Part shown: piece by piece, positions 1 through 6,128 of the stretch
Position numbering within the stretch: position 1 is the stretch's first letter
Layout: each line of letters opens with the position of its first letter
Assembly (NCBI GenBank): GCA_027038775.1
Contig: JALWGP010000409.1
Span: 1 to 6,438, forward strand
Length of the DNA: 6,438 bases
DNA from: Sedimenticola sp.
GTDB taxonomy: Bacteria; Pseudomonadota; Gammaproteobacteria; Chromatiales; Chromatiaceae
Reading direction: 5' to 3'
Program-made: the position numbers and the translations under genes
The notes under the pieces: generated by a model
What the model was told of the DNA's origin: nothing
Database searches by the model: none
The model's input: the letters and a program-made list of their open reading frames with translations, nothing else

Positions 1-555
1 CTGGGTGACGGAGAAGAAACCCAGGGTGATGGTGACGTCATGCACCAGTGCCGCCACCGAGCCCACGGCGAAGCGCCACTCGAAGCGCACCGCCACGTAC
101 ATGAGGATGGCCATCAGCGCCACCAGCACCGCCAGGGCGCCGTCCTCGGTGAGCTCGTCGCCCACCTGTGGGCCCACGAACTCCACCCGGCGCAGCTCCA
201 CCCTGCCGTCGGCGGCCTTGCTCAGGGCGGCGAACACCTTGTCGCTGAGCTCCGAGCTCTTCACCCCCTCGCGCGGCGCCAGCCGGATGAGCAGATCCTG
301 CGGCGTGCCGAACTGCTGTACCTGGGCCTCCTCGAAACCGTTTTCCGCCAGGACCCTGCGCACCTGCTCCAGTTCCACGGCCTGCTCGTAGCCCACCTCG
401 ATGAGGGTGCCGCCGGTGAAGTCGATGCCGAAGGAGAGCCCCCGCAGGAGCAGGGAGACCAGGGAGACGACGATGAGCACGCCGGAAACCGCCAGCGCCA
501 GACGGCGCCGGCCCATGAAGTTGAAGTTTCGATTGGAGGAGAGCAGTTGATGCAT
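1..555 (-). CDS. secF: Protein translocase subunit SecF (5' part, runs off the window)
   Basis: SecF pairs with SecD in the inner membrane and uses the proton gradient to help pull preproteins out of SecYEG on the periplasmic side. The visible 185 codons begin at the ATG at 553-555. They show a basic N-terminus (GRRR at 15-18), a first membrane segment at about 19-38, the family motif GIDFTGGT at 43-50, a periplasmic domain to about 124, the conserved EFVGPQVGDEL at 125-135, and membrane segments from about 138. The HDV motif at 172-174 puts an Asp (D173) at what I take to be the conserved functional TM aspartate (D213 in E. coli numbering, from memory). No stop codon is present before the window edge, so roughly the last 40% is missing. 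The gene starts 17 nt after the secD stop with an AAGGA ribosome site, so it belongs to the yajC-secD-secF operon. Confidence 0.96.
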   Translation of the reverse strand, partial: MHQLLSSNRNFNFMGRRRLALAVSGVLIVVSLVSLLLRGLSFGIDFTGGTLIEVGYEQAVELEQVRRVLAENGFEEAQVQQFGTPQDLLIRLAPREGVKSSELSDKVFAALSKAADGRVELRRVEFVGPQVGDELTEDGALAVLVALMAILMYVAVRFEWRFAVGSVAALVHDVTITLGFFSVTQ

Positions 556-564
556 GGGGGGTCT

Positions 565-569
565 TCCTT
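565..569 (-). promoter_or_regulatory. Ribosome binding site of secF
   Basis: AAGGA on the minus strand lies 9 nt before the ATG at 555, inside the 17-nt secD-secF spacer. It supports that ATG as the secF start. A run of six C residues follows it, just before the start codon. Confidence 0.7.
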
Positions 570-572
570 CCG

Positions 573-2429
573 TCAGATGGCCAGCTTCTTCACCCGCTTG
601 CCGCCGTAGACCAGGTTCACCAGAGCGCGGGTGCCGACGATGGCGGTGAACATGGAGGTGACGATGCCGATGGCCAGGGTCACGGCAAAGCCCTTCACCG
701 GGCCGCTGCCGATGGAGAAGAGCACCACCGCCGCGATGAGGGTGGTGATGTTGGCGTCCATGATGGTGCTGAAGGCCTTCTCGTAGCCAGCGTGGATGGC
801 CGCCTGCGGCGTGCTGCCCACGCGCAGCTCCTCTCGGATGCGCTCGTAGATGAGCACATTGGCGTCCACCGCCATGCCCACGGTAAGCACGATGCCGGCG
901 ATGCCGGGCAGGGTGAGGGTGGCCTGCAGCAGGGAGAGGATGGCCACGATGAGCACCAGGTTGGCCACCAGCGCCGCATTGGCGAAGAGGCCGAAGACCC
1001 GGTAGTAGGCCACCATGAAGGCCATCACCGCCAGCAGGCCGATGACCACCGAGATGAATCCCTGGCGGATGTTGTCGGCGCCCAGGCTGGGGCCAATGGT
1101 GCGCTCCTCGACGATATCGATGGGGGCGGCCAGGGCACCGGCACGCAGCAGCAGGGCCAGCTCGTGGGCCTCCTGGGGGCTGTCCAGGCCGGTGGTCTGG
1201 AAGCGGCGGCCGAAGGGCTCGAGGATATTGGCCACGCTGATCACCTCCTCCACCTGGCGCTTGATGGGCTTGCCCTGGGCGTCGCGACCCACCACCCGGG
1301 TCTCCTTGAAGACCACGGCCATGGGCTTGCCCACGTTCTCGGTGGTAACGTTACGCATGCGGCGCGCCCCCTTGCTGTCGAGGGAGACGGTCACCATGGG
1401 ACTGCCGGTGCGCTGGTCGAAGCCGGAGGCGGCGTCGGTGATCTGGTTGCCGGTGACGATGACCCGTTTCTTCAGCAGGATGGGCCGGCCGTCCTCGCGC
1501 ACCTTGTAGAGGCGCGACCCCGGCGGGATCTTTCCGGTCTCCTTGGCCTCGAAGGCGTCGTGCTCGGTGTCCACCAGGCGGTACTCCAGGGTGGCGGTGG
1601 CGCCGAGGATGTTCTTCACCTGGGTGGGATCCTGCACACCGGGCAGCTCCACCACGATGCGCCGCTCGCCCTGCTGCTGCACCAGGGGCTCGGCCACGCC
1701 CAGGGCGTTGACCCGGTTGCGGATGGTGGTGATGTTCTGCTGCAGGGCGAACTTCTTGGTGGCGCGCACCTCGGCGGGCGGCATGGTCATGCGCACGTAG
1801 AAGGCGCCGTCGGCGTCCACCGCCTCTACGCCCAGGTTGCGGAACTCCTCGGCCAACACCTCCTGCGCCTTGTCACGGGTGGCAGCGTCCTTGAACTTGA
1901 CGTTGACGCCCAGCTTCTCCGCCTTCACCGTGAGGTAGCGGATCTTGTGCTTGCGCAGGGTGGTGCGGATGTCTCCGGTGTAGGCCTCCAGCTTGTCGCG
2001 CAGGGCCGCATCCATGTCCACGTCGATGAGCACGTGGATGCCGCCACGCAGGTCGAGGCCCAGGTTCATGGGCTCGCCACCCATGGCGGTGAGCCACGCC
2101 GGCACGTTGGCCGCCATGGTCAGCGCGTAGGAGTAGTCCTCTCCCAGCACCTTGGCGATGACATGCTGGGACTTCTGCTGGTCGGTGGTGGAGCCGAAGC
2201 GGACCAGCAGGCGGCCCTCCTTCTTCTCCATGGATTTCACGGCCACGCCGGCCTTCTGCAGGGCCGCCTCCACCTGTTTCTGCAGCGTCTCGTCCACCTG
2301 GGCCCCACGCACGCCGGAGATGGCGATGGCGGGATCCTGCCCGAAGAGGTTGGGCAGCGCGTAGAAAAGGCCCAGCACCAGAACCGCCACCACCAGCAGG
2401 TTCTTCCACAGAGGATACTTGTTCAGCAT
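573..2429 (-). CDS. secD: Protein translocase subunit SecD
   Basis: SecD is the large partner of SecF, an RND-type, proton-driven component that acts late in Sec export. The protein has 618 aa, close to E. coli SecD (615). It starts MLNKYPLWKN with one membrane segment at about 9-26. The conserved LGLDLRGGIHVLIDVD (123-138) lies in the first periplasmic region, and the large periplasmic P1 domain spans about 140-435. The SecD signature AGALAAPIDIVEERTIGPSLG runs from 430 to 450, followed by five predicted membrane segments from about 455 to 607. In GMAVDAN (518-524), D522 matches the essential TM aspartate (D519 in E. coli, from memory). The protein ends with a basic tail, GGKRVKKLAI. The start is the only ATG that gives a standard N-terminus, though no strong Shine-Dalgarno precedes it. 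The gene lies 60 nt after yajC and 17 nt before secF. No truncation or frameshift is seen. Confidence 0.98.
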   Translation of the reverse strand: MLNKYPLWKNLLVVAVLVLGLFYALPNLFGQDPAIAISGVRGAQVDETLQKQVEAALQKAGVAVKSMEKKEGRLLVRFGSTTDQQKSQHVIAKVLGEDYSYALTMAANVPAWLTAMGGEPMNLGLDLRGGIHVLIDVDMDAALRDKLEAYTGDIRTTLRKHKIRYLTVKAEKLGVNVKFKDAATRDKAQEVLAEEFRNLGVEAVDADGAFYVRMTMPPAEVRATKKFALQQNITTIRNRVNALGVAEPLVQQQGERRIVVELPGVQDPTQVKNILGATATLEYRLVDTEHDAFEAKETGKIPPGSRLYKVREDGRPILLKKRVIVTGNQITDAASGFDQRTGSPMVTVSLDSKGARRMRNVTTENVGKPMAVVFKETRVVGRDAQGKPIKRQVEEVISVANILEPFGRRFQTTGLDSPQEAHELALLLRAGALAAPIDIVEERTIGPSLGADNIRQGFISVVIGLLAVMAFMVAYYRVFGLFANAALVANLVLIVAILSLLQATLTLPGIAGIVLTVGMAVDANVLIYERIREELRVGSTPQAAIHAGYEKAFSTIMDANITTLIAAVVLFSIGSGPVKGFAVTLAIGIVTSMFTAIVGTRALVNLVYGGKRVKKLAI

Positions 2430-2447
2430 GTCGGATTGTCGTCCATC

Positions 2448-2467
2448 GGGAGGGAGGGAAGGAAAGG
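2448..2467 (+). other. G-rich homopurine tract in the yajC-secD spacer
   Basis: Twenty consecutive purines on the plus strand contain three GGG runs separated by single A residues, then two GG runs. The plus strand is the template for secD, so the mRNA carries the pyrimidine complement where a purine-rich ribosome site would be expected. The tract could form a two-tier quadruplex or triplex-type structure, but this is inference from base pattern alone. Confidence 0.5.
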
Positions 2468-2489
2468 CACCGGCCGGGAAGCCCCGGGA

Positions 2490-2837
2490 TCAGAGCTCCT
2501 TGAGGGTGCCCTTGGGCATCACCGCCTCCACGGCACCCCGGCGTACCGTGACCTCCACGCCATCGGCCACCTCCACCTTGACGAAGTTCTCGCCCACCTC
2601 GGTGATCCGGCCCATGAGGCCGCCCATGGTCTGCACCTCGTCCCCCTTCTTGAGGCTCTCCACCAGCGCCTTGTGCTCCTTCTGGCGCTTCACCTGGGGC
2701 CGGATCATGAAGAAGTAGAGGATCAGGATCAGGCCGATGGGAAAGATGAGGCCGGCCAGGCCTCCGGGGCCCTGCTGGGCCGCCGCTGCGGCGGGCGCCG
2801 CAGCATCGGCCAGGGCGTCGTTGATGAAGAAGTTCAT
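2490..2837 (-). CDS. yajC: Sec translocon accessory protein YajC
   Basis: YajC is a small single-pass inner-membrane protein that co-purifies with SecDF and the holo-translocon. It is not essential in E. coli. The 115-aa product (E. coli about 110) has an Ala-rich N-terminus (residues 10-20), one membrane helix at about 27-44 (GLAGLIFPIGLILILYFFMI), and the family signature IRPQVKRQKEHK (45-56). A small cytoplasmic domain follows, with the typical KKGDEVQTMGGLMGRI (63-78) and a VKVEVADGVEVTV stretch (86-98). The ATG at 2835-2837 has a GGGAG ribosome site 10 nt upstream. The gene is first in the yajC-secD-secF unit and follows der by 103 nt. A GC-rich palindrome sits in codons 12-18. Confidence 0.97.
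   Translation of the reverse strand: MNFFINDALADAAAPAAAAAQQGPGGLAGLIFPIGLILILYFFMIRPQVKRQKEHKALVESLKKGDEVQTMGGLMGRITEVGENFVKVEVADGVEVTVRRGAVEAVMPKGTLKEL
2785..2804 (-). repeat. GC-rich 9-bp inverted repeat in early yajC
   Basis: Perfect 9-bp arms (GCTGCGGCG and CGCCGCAGC) are separated by 2 nt, covering nucleotides +34 to +53 of yajC. As RNA this folds as an 8-bp stem with a 4-nt loop. It encodes part of the Ala-rich N-terminal stretch (residues 12-18), so codon repetition of GCN alanines may explain it. Confidence 0.6.
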
Positions 2838-2847
2838 GGTTCGTGTT

Positions 2848-2852
2848 CTCCC
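2848..2852 (-). promoter_or_regulatory. Ribosome binding site of yajC
   Basis: GGGAG on the minus strand lies 10 nt before the ATG at 2837. It is the best match to the 16S rRNA tail in the leader and supports the chosen start. Confidence 0.65.
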
Positions 2853-2854
2853 GG

Positions 2855-2876
2855 AACGCGGCGGATGCCGCTCGTT
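2855..2876 (-). promoter_or_regulatory. Stem-loop in the yajC leader
   Basis: Read on the minus strand, the leader contains AACG, A, GCGG, CAT, CCGC, CG, CGTT. This makes a 4-bp outer stem, a small internal loop and a 4-bp inner stem with a 3-nt loop. It ends 2 nt before the yajC Shine-Dalgarno, so it could tune ribosome access. No U-tract follows, so it is not a terminator. Confidence 0.35.
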
Positions 2877-2899
2877 TCTGCTTCTTGAAAAAGGTCGTT

Positions 2900-2928
2900 A
2901 TTATGCCACAGCACCCGGCGCTTCACAG
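2900..2928 (-). promoter_or_regulatory. Putative sigma-70 promoter for yajC-secD-secF (extended -10)
   Basis: On the minus strand the -10 element CATAAT (2900-2905) matches the TATAAT consensus at five of six positions. It is preceded directly by TGG (2906-2908), the TGN extended -10 motif. A weak -35, CTGTGA (2923-2928, three of six), lies at the ideal 17-nt spacing. It is in the only intergenic spacer above 100 nt and in an AT-richer patch of otherwise GC-rich DNA. Transcription would begin near 2893, giving a leader of about 55 nt. Confidence 0.5.
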
Positions 2929-2940
2929 GTGCGCACCCCC

Positions 2941-4326
2941 CTACCTGCGCTTGACGTGCTTCATCAGCCGCCTGCGCTTCTGCCGCTGGCGTTGGGTGAG
3001 CTTGTTGCGCCGCCCCTTGTAGGGGTTCTCCGCGGTGCGAAACTCGATGCGCACCGGCGTGCCCCAGAGGCCGAAGGCCTGGCGGAAGCGGTTTACCAGG
3101 TAGCGCTGGTAGGCCGCCGGCACCGACTCCGTCTGGTTGCCGTGGATCACGATGATGGGCGGATTGCGCCCGCCCTGGTGGGCGTAGCGCAGCTTGATGC
3201 GCCGCCCCCGCACCAGCGGCGGCTGGTGCTCCTGCACCGCCTCCTCCAGCACCCGGGTCAGCTCCGGGGTCTTGAGGTCGGCCGTGGCCGCGCGGTAGGC
3301 GGCGTCCACCGCCTCCATGAGGTGGCCCACGCCGGTGCCGTGGAGGGCGGAGACGAACTTCACCTCGGCGAAGGAGAGGAAGGGCAGCTTGCGCTCCAGC
3401 TCCGCCTTCACCCGTTCCCGCTGGTCCGGGTCGAGGCCGTCCCACTTGTTCACCACCACCACCAGGGCGCGGCCGCTCTCCAGCACGTGGCCCGCCAGGC
3501 TGGCGTCCTGCTCGGTGACCCCCTCGTGGGCATCGAGCACCAGCAGCACCACGTTGGCCTGCTCCATGGCCTGCAGCGCCTTGATCACGCTGAACTTCTC
3601 GATGGCCTCGGAGACCCGTGCGCGTCGCCGCACGCCGGCGGTGTCCACCAGGGTGTAGCGGCGCCCGGCGTGCTCGAAGGGCACCTGCACACTGTCGCGG
3701 GTGGTGCCCGGCTGGTCGTAGGCCACCAGCCGCTCCTCGCCCAGCAGCCGGTTGATGAGGGTGGACTTGCCCACGTTGGGCCGGCCCACCACGGCGATCT
3801 GGATGCCCTTCTCCTCCTCGGGCGGCTCCTCCGCCGGCGGCAGGGTCTCGAGCACCTCGTTGATGAGCGGCTTGACGCCCCGGCCATGGGCGGCGGAGAT
3901 GGGCACCGGCTCGCCCAGTCCCAGGGCGTGGAATTCGGCGGCGGCCAGGTCGCGGTCCAGGCTCTCGCTCTTGTTCACCACCAGGGTAACGGGCTTGCCG
4001 GTGCGGCGCAGCTCGGCGGCGATCTGCTCGTCGCCACCGGTGAGCCCCTCGCGCGCGTCCACCAGGTAGAGGATGTGGTCCGCCTCCTCGATGGCCAGGC
4101 GAACCTGCCGGTCCATGAGGGCCTCCACGCCATCGCGGTCGCCGCTGATGCCGCCGGTGTCCACCACCACGTAGGGGCGGTCGCCCACGCGGCCGATGCC
4201 GTACTTGCGGTCGCGGGTGAGCCCTGGCTGGTCGGCCACCAGGGCGTCCCGGCTGCGGGTGAGCCGGTTGAAGAGAGTAGACTTGCCCACGTTGGGCCGG
4301 CCCACCAGTGCGATGACGGGGAGCAT
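2941..4326 (-). CDS. der: Ribosome biogenesis double GTPase Der (EngA)
   Basis: Der is an essential cytoplasmic GTPase with two tandem G domains that acts in maturation of the 50S subunit. The 461-aa protein shows G domain 1 with P-loop GRPNVGKS (9-16), DTGG (56-59), NKSE (118-121) and SAA (144-146). A short acidic linker follows (about 163-174). G domain 2 has GRPNVGKS (181-188), the switch I region PGTTRDS (206-212), DTAG (228-231), NKWD (293-296) and SAL (326-328). The C-terminal KH-like domain includes [20 protein letters not shown] (367-386), VIHGNQ (393-398) and NPYKGRRN (434-441), then a very basic tail. E. coli Der is about 490 aa; the shorter linker accounts for most of the difference. 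The G4 motif of domain 1 ends in Glu rather than Asp, a variant I recall from other bacterial Der proteins. The ATG follows the bamB stop by 6 nt, with GGGAG at 4336-4340, inside the bamB end, as its ribosome site. Confidence 0.98.
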   Translation of the reverse strand: MLPVIALVGRPNVGKSTLFNRLTRSRDALVADQPGLTRDRKYGIGRVGDRPYVVVDTGGISGDRDGVEALMDRQVRLAIEEADHILYLVDAREGLTGGDEQIAAELRRTGKPVTLVVNKSESLDRDLAAAEFHALGLGEPVPISAAHGRGVKPLINEVLETLPPAEEPPEEEKGIQIAVVGRPNVGKSTLINRLLGEERLVAYDQPGTTRDSVQVPFEHAGRRYTLVDTAGVRRRARVSEAIEKFSVIKALQAMEQANVVLLVLDAHEGVTEQDASLAGHVLESGRALVVVVNKWDGLDPDQRERVKAELERKLPFLSFAEVKFVSALHGTGVGHLMEAVDAAYRAATADLKTPELTRVLEEAVQEHQPPLVRGRRIKLRYAHQGGRNPPIIVIHGNQTESVPAAYQRYLVNRFRQAFGLWGTPVRIEFRTAENPYKGRRNKLTQRQRQKRRRLMKHVKRR

Positions 4327-4332
4327 GGAAGG

Positions 4333-5499
4333 CTACTCCCGGACAGGAAGCCTCAGCGCCGCCAGAGTGCCATCGGTGGCGAGCACGTAGAGCACTTCAT
4401 CCACCACCACCGGCGGCGCCACGATGGGCGAACCGCTGATCTTCACGCGCGCGGCGGGGGCGCCATCCCCGGCGGAGAACCAGTGTAGGTACCCCTCGAA
4501 GTCGCCCACCGCCACGTAGTCGCCCAGCAGGGCGGGCGGCGAGAGCTGGCGGTACTCGAGATCCTTCACCCGCCAGCGCGCCGCGCCGCTGTCGGGATCG
4601 AGGGACCAGAGCCAGCCGTTGGCGTCGCTGATGGCGAGCTGCTGCCAGTTCACCGCCATGTTGTTATAGACGGAGAGCTTGCGCTTCCAGAACACCTTGC
4701 CGCTGCCCTCGCCCACGGCGGCCACGTGCCCCTGGTAGGCGGCGGCGTAGACGGTGCCACTGTAGACCAGGGGGTCGGCGTCCACGTCCACCATGCGCTC
4801 CAGTTCCGACCCCCCCGCGGGCACGGTGACATGGCCTTCCCACTCCAGCGCGCCGGTCTCCAGCGACAGCGCCACCAGCTTGCCACCGGCCAGGCCACAG
4901 AAGACGGTGCCGCCGCTGATCACGGGCGAGCTGGCCCCGTGCAGGGTGAGCACCGGCGTCCCCTGGTTGTAGAGCCAGAGCTGCTCGCCGTTTTCGGCGT
5001 CCAGGCCGTAAATGCGGCCGTCCTCGGTGTGCACCACCACCACCCCCTGGGAAACGGCGGGCACGGAAAGCACCTGGCCCGAGAGCTGGCGGCGCCAACG
5101 CGCTTCGCCCTTTTCACTGTCGAAGGCGGCCACCTCCCCTTCGGCGGTGCCCACCAACAGCAATCCCTCTCCCAGGCCGGGACCGGCAGAGGCTGGAAGG
5201 CGGGTCTCCACCTTCCAGACCAAGGCGCCGCTCTCGCGGCTGCGTGCCTGCAGCACGCCCTCCAGATCCACCGTGTAGAGGCGTTCATCGCCCACCGCGG
5301 CCACCAGCCGGTTGAACCGGGGCGAACCGTCGCCCACATTCACCGACCAGAGCCGCTCCGGCCTCACCGTGGCCTCGAAGGACTTGAGTTCGGCGGGCTC
5401 GGGCCCGGCATCGCCGCCGAACCACTCGCGGGGATCGGCCATGGTGCCGCAGCCGGCGAGCAGCGCGACGCTCAACAGAAGGAAGGGAAGACGCCACAT
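4333..5499 (-). CDS. bamB: Outer membrane protein assembly factor BamB (lipoprotein)
   Basis: BamB is a periplasmic lipoprotein of the BAM complex that helps BamA insert beta-barrel proteins in the outer membrane. The product has 388 aa (E. coli 392). A lipoprotein signal peptide ends in the lipobox LAGC (14-17), so C17 should be lipidated; G18 at the +2 position does not signal inner-membrane retention. The rest is an eight-bladed beta-propeller with PQQ-like repeats, such as GEVAAFDSEKGEARW (121-135), GRIYGLDAENGEQLW (161-175), GKLVALSLETGALEW (206-220) and GWLWSLDPDSGAARW (295-309). The DVD motif at 238-240 matches the conserved region near the BamA contact surface. The loop LTLHG (184-188) has His where I recall Arg in E. 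coli. The ATG lies 6 nt after the yfgM stop, and its ribosome site is weak, so coupling is likely. The same gene order occurs in E. coli (hisS-yfgM-bamB-der). Confidence 0.96.
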   Translation of the reverse strand: MWRLPFLLLSVALLAGCGTMADPREWFGGDAGPEPAELKSFEATVRPERLWSVNVGDGSPRFNRLVAAVGDERLYTVDLEGVLQARSRESGALVWKVETRLPASAGPGLGEGLLLVGTAEGEVAAFDSEKGEARWRRQLSGQVLSVPAVSQGVVVVHTEDGRIYGLDAENGEQLWLYNQGTPVLTLHGASSPVISGGTVFCGLAGGKLVALSLETGALEWEGHVTVPAGGSELERMVDVDADPLVYSGTVYAAAYQGHVAAVGEGSGKVFWKRKLSVYNNMAVNWQQLAISDANGWLWSLDPDSGAARWRVKDLEYRQLSPPALLGDYVAVGDFEGYLHWFSAGDGAPAARVKISGSPIVAPPVVVDEVLYVLATDGTLAALRLPVRE

Positions 5500-5505
5500 G
5501 ACCGA

Positions 5506-6126
5506 TCAGCCGCCCAGTTCCGCCAGCTTCATGCGCACCAGCGCCGGCGTGCTCACCCCTTTCGCGAGCGCTTCGGCCAGATCCTTGCGCGCCCCTTCGC
5601 GGTCGCCCCGCGCCAGTTTGATCTCGGCCCGGATGCTGAGAAACTCACCCTCCCAGGCGTCCCCCGCCGGCGTGCCGGCGAGCCGCTCGGCCTCGTCGAG
5701 CGCACCGGTGTCCAGCGCCAGTCGCGCCAGCCGTACCCGTGCCAGCTGCGCCAGCCCCTCGTCCGAGGCGTTTTCCACCACCCACTGCAGCCGCTCGCGC
5801 GCCTTGTCCTTCTCGCCCGCCTCGTACTGCAGCCGGGCCAGCTCCAGAGCGGCGAAGCGGGCGTAGGTGGAACGGCGGTATTCCTGGATGAGCGCCTCGC
5901 CCCGCTTGAGCGCCTTCTCCAGGTCACCCTCCACCGCGGCCTGCGAGAAGCCCTCGTAGAAGGAGGAGGCGTTCTCCGCCTGGATCCGGTTGTACTCGAT
6001 CCAGCCCTTGCCGCCGCCCACCACCAGCAGGCCGATGACCACGCCGGCGATGACCGACCTGCCGTTCTCCTTCCACCACTTCTTGAGGGCTTCGACCTGC
6101 TCCTCTTCGGTCTGATAGGTGCTCAC
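5506..6126 (-). CDS. yfgM: Ancillary SecYEG translocon subunit YfgM (TPR-like membrane protein)
   Basis: YfgM is a bitopic inner-membrane protein whose periplasmic TPR-like domain works with the chaperone PpiD near SecYEG. I place the start at the GTG at 6124-6126. It lies 2 nt after the hisS stop with GGGAG (6134-6138) at 7-nt spacing, and it gives exactly 206 aa, the E. coli length. The longer in-frame reading would add 28 residues lying inside hisS. The protein has a short acidic cytoplasmic start (STYQTEEEQ), the family segment VEALKKWWKENGR (11-23), one membrane helix at about 24-39, and an alpha-helical repeat domain to the end. The end resembles the family pattern: KGDREGARKDL-type (near 171-183), then STPALVRMKLAEL (192-204). 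The stop is 6 nt before bamB. Confidence 0.93.
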   Translation of the reverse strand: MSTYQTEEEQVEALKKWWKENGRSVIAGVVIGLLVVGGGKGWIEYNRIQAENASSFYEGFSQAAVEGDLEKALKRGEALIQEYRRSTYARFAALELARLQYEAGEKDKARERLQWVVENASDEGLAQLARVRLARLALDTGALDEAERLAGTPAGDAWEGEFLSIRAEIKLARGDREGARKDLAEALAKGVSTPALVRMKLAELGG

Positions 6127-6128
6127 GT

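Noticed and set aside
2474..2487. Hairpin CCGGG-loop-CCCGG after yajC as a terminator
   Set aside because: The stem is only 5 bp and is followed by a mixed C/T tract, not a U-run; secD and secF lie downstream in the same unit.
792..2888. Long plus-strand open frame (698 codons) opposite secD and yajC
   Set aside because: It is a His/Gly/Leu-rich antisense shadow of GC-rich codon use; the minus strand encodes full, conserved SecD and YajC here.
2888..2940. Rho-independent terminator after der
   Set aside because: A five-T run is present on the minus strand (2888-2892), but no stable stem directly precedes it; the GGTGCGCACC palindrome is too far upstream.
2838..2940. Arrest peptide (SecM or VemP type) regulating secDF
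   Set aside because: The only leader frame seen is about 11 codons, starts at a GTG next to the der stop and lies mostly upstream of the predicted transcript start.
2737..4488. Long plus-strand open frame (583 codons) opposite der
   Set aside because: Low-complexity antisense reading with no recognisable domain; the minus strand encodes complete Der.
4662..4680. TATAAC -10-like element inside bamB
   Set aside because: It encodes conserved VYNN codons and has no acceptable -35 at 16-18 nt.
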